This document shows positions 62,431-64,000 of a stretch of DNA of 64,000 nucleotides, one piece after another. Below the pieces are notes generated by a model, which worked only from the letters and a program-made list of their open reading frames with translations, did not search any database and had not been told where the DNA came from. Position 1 is the first letter of the stretch; each line of letters begins with the position of its first letter. Origin of the DNA: Pseudomonas sp. RC10 (GTDB lineage Bacteria; Pseudomonadota; Gammaproteobacteria; Pseudomonadales; Pseudomonadaceae). Both the position numbers and the translations under genes were made by a program. The DNA lies in the NCBI RefSeq assembly GCF_038397775.1, contig NZ_CP151650.1, positions 2,852,001-2,916,000 on the forward strand, read 5' to 3'.

Positions 62431-63054
62431 TCACACTAGCGAATTGCGTTTTGCCATCTCGATAAGTTCTACGAGCGTCTTGACTTTCAATTTTTGCATC
62501 AGACGGGTTTTATAAGTGCTCACCGTCTTGTTGCTGAGAAACATGCCTTTGGCGATTTCCTTGTTTGTCCGCCCCTGGGCAAATAGCTGAAGGACCATCA
62601 GTTCTCGGTCATTGACTATTTTGAAGCGCTCCAGTTCTTCGGGAATTCCGTCTGTCTGCAACCTTCCCAGCGCCTGACTCGGGAAATAATTGTAGCCAGA
62701 GAGTACCGCTTTCACCGAACTGACAAGTTCGCTGAGGTCTTCTTGCTTGCATACATAGCCCGCGGCGCCGTTTTGCATGCAACGGATGGCGAACAAACTG
62801 GGTGCTTGTCCGGTCAGTACCAGAATCTTTGCTGGCAGATTCATGGCATTGAAGCGCGTCAGGACCTCAAGGCCGTCGAGTTTGGGAATGCTGATGTCCA
62901 GGATGATCAGGTCCGGCATGCATTCGCGGACCATCTGCATGGCATCCACCCCGTTGTCGGTCTCGCCCACGATCTCGTAATTCTCATTCTCAAGCAGCAT
63001 CCGGATGGCGAGACGAATCACAGGATGATCATCGATGATAAAAACTGTTTTCAT
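62431..63054 (-). CDS. LuxR/NarL-type response regulator (BvgA/EvgA/RocA1-like)
   Basis: 207 residues. Receiver domain with acidic pair Asp8/Asp9 and phosphoacceptor Asp53 (LIILDISIPKLDG), then a C-terminal LuxR-type helix-turn-helix (GRTNKEIAKGMFLSNKTVST). The sequence and pairing with a BvgS-like kinase put it in the BvgA/EvgA/RocA1 group of transcriptional regulators. It is transcribed ahead of the kinase in the same operon. An inverted repeat about 95 bases upstream could be an autoregulatory site. Confidence 0.92.
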   Translation of the reverse strand: MKTVFIIDDHPVIRLAIRMLLENENYEIVGETDNGVDAMQMVRECMPDLIILDISIPKLDGLEVLTRFNAMNLPAKILVLTGQAPSLFAIRCMQNGAAGYVCKQEDLSELVSSVKAVLSGYNYFPSQALGRLQTDGIPEELERFKIVNDRELMVLQLFAQGRTNKEIAKGMFLSNKTVSTYKTRLMQKLKVKTLVELIEMAKRNSLV

Positions 63055-63437
63055 AATTCAATCCATAACGAGCAACGAAGAAAGCGCGCACCTTATCTCA
63101 GAAACTAGAGGGCGCGCATGAGCTGAAAGGGCTCATGGCTGTATATAGGAAATGTCCTACAAAAAATGGCGTATTGCCGTACGTCATTACTCAAGCGGCT
63201 CAAAAAAGTTTAAAAAACGAGGGATATAGTCGTCGAAAAAAAGTTATCAGGCGCATGGCGTTTATTGCGAATCGGAATGATCCTACATTGAAGTCAGGCG
63301 CTGACTACATATTTAAACCACTCAAAAAGGTGATGCAGCAACGCCTACCCTCAAAATGGGGTATTCATTAACGACTGGGCAGCGTGATGTTATTAACTTG
63401 CCAGCGATGCAAGTGCCAATGAGATGCCGCGATAGCG
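63055..63437. other. AT-rich intergenic region with inverted repeat
   Basis: 383 bases, much more AT-rich than the neighbours. It contains the inverted repeat TAGGAAATGTCCTA at 63146-63159; TAGGAAA is the complement of the TTTCCTA heptad bound by BvgA in Bordetella. A plus-strand ORF of 78 codons (63135-63371) has codon use unlike Pseudomonas genes and is not accepted. Confidence 0.45.
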
Positions 63438-63836
63438 TCAGCAGTCACCGGGAACGGAAGAAATAAGTCGGAACAGTTCCAGCGTGTTCAACGGTTTGAT
63501 CAGGCAACCGAGTAATGGGATGCCGTTTCTGATGGCCTGGGTTTCGATATCCCGCAACTGCGACGGTTCCAGACCACTCAGCAAGACGGCCTCTCTTACC
63601 AGGCACTGTCGGCTTGCCTGTTCGATCAATTCGATGCCGCTCATGTCCGGCAGGCGTTGATCGCAGAGCAGGAGGTCGTAAGGGATGTCGCTGCGCTCCA
63701 TTGCCGCCAGCGCTTCACTGGCGGTCAGGGCGGGGGTCACGCGGTAGAAGCCGTGGTTGTTGAGCAGGATCTGCAGCGCGATGAGCTGAAACGGATGATC
63801 CTCTACCAGCAAAATGCGAAGGGTGTGTCTGGACAT
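63438..63836 (-). CDS. Stand-alone receiver protein, RocR-like REC without EAL
   Basis: 132 residues, receiver domain only. Acidic Glu12/Asp13 (LVEDHPFQ), phosphoacceptor Asp59 (LLLCDQRLPDMSG) and Lys in CLIKPLN complete the phosphorylation site. VEDHPFQ and the overall pattern recall the receiver of RocR, which in P. aeruginosa carries an EAL domain that hydrolyses c-di-GMP; here the protein stops after the receiver. The ATG at 63836 follows CAGGT; 22 upstream codons are unlikely. It is probably a phosphate sink or competitor for the adjacent kinase. Confidence 0.8.
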   Translation of the reverse strand: MSRHTLRILLVEDHPFQLIALQILLNNHGFYRVTPALTASEALAAMERSDIPYDLLLCDQRLPDMSGIELIEQASRQCLVREAVLLSGLEPSQLRDIETQAIRNGIPLLGCLIKPLNTLELFRLISSVPGDC

Positions 63837-64000
63837 CGTGGGTACCTGGCAGAGCGAGGGGTTCGCATCGATGCGCAGCCTTGGCGCAGTAGATGGGAAC
63901 ACACAGGATTGAAGCGCCTTGGCGGGCGAATAAGCGGCGCCCCCAGCGTTTGAGGGCTGCCGGATTATTCGGTAGCGGTCTGAGGGCTGCGATAGGGTAT

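Noticed and set aside
63135-63371. 78-codon plus-strand ORF in the AT-rich gap
   Set aside because: Codon use unlike the genome, no homology recognised; a possible AAAGGG ribosome site is the only support.

Overview
This window (64 kb, GC-rich with strong G/C third-position bias) looks like a chromosomal segment of a Pseudomonas from the fluorescens/syringae side of the genus. The basis is gene content (short pstSCAB, pbpG, dacB, PauB-like oxidase, NhaR, YggL, DUF485/ActP pairs, RocS/BvgS-type kinase), scattered Pseudomonas-type REP elements (core GTAGGAGCGAATTCATTCGC) and tRNA-Val(GAC) genes. There is no rRNA, CRISPR array, plasmid function or intact transposase.

Layout. 1-3 kb: end of pstS, then pstC-pstA-pstB with no phoU. 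3.2-7.4 kb: a LysR regulator divergent from an SDR, a GH15 glycosidase and a small Tudor-like protein. 7.6-13.6 kb: a tightly overlapping five-gene minus-strand operon (HAD-UbiA fusion, DprE1-like oxidase, DprE2-like reductase, UPF0104 membrane protein, GT-C glycosyltransferase) that reads as a polyprenyl-phosphate D-arabinofuranose donor pathway plus transferase. 13.9-24.8 kb: norR with its own predicted site, an MFS transporter, mntH, a tandemly duplicated REPIN, pbpG, small envelope proteins, a shikimate dehydrogenase paralogue, yceH and a DUF1993 protein. 25-30.7 kb: MFS, nhaR divergent from terC, a C39-like lipoprotein without its catalytic residues, and a PuuB/PauB-type oxidase.

30.9-33.9 kb is a decayed integrative element in a tRNA-Val gene. 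It has a 50-bp att duplication, an integrase C-terminal scrap, paired arm-type repeats, and three intact cargo genes (cupin-like, Old Yellow Enzyme, DinB). A second tRNA-Val copy stands 1 kb further on. 34-44 kb holds small secreted or lipoproteins, dacB, an FMN reductase, yggL, an AhpD-like protein, an MFS transporter, and MOSC divergent from LysR.

44.2-56.4 kb is one long minus-strand block: nitronate monooxygenase-cytochrome b561, two separate DUF485/ActP-type symporter pairs, a nitrilase directly behind the second symporter, a LysR regulator, and an HD-GYP / chlorite-dismutase-family / HBM-type chemoreceptor operon. Nitrogenous carbon compounds (nitriles, nitronates) and short carboxylates are the inferred theme. 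56.7-64 kb: a non-canonical SDR, an exported alpha/beta hydrolase, and a BvgS/RocS1-like hybrid kinase with its LuxR-type regulator and a REC-only, RocR-like protein.

Most promising observations: the arabinosyl-donor operon with its HAD-UbiA fusion, the chemoreceptor co-transcribed with a chlorite-dismutase-family protein that keeps the key His/Arg pair, and the tRNA-Val element. All functional calls rest on reading the translated sequences; no searches were run.
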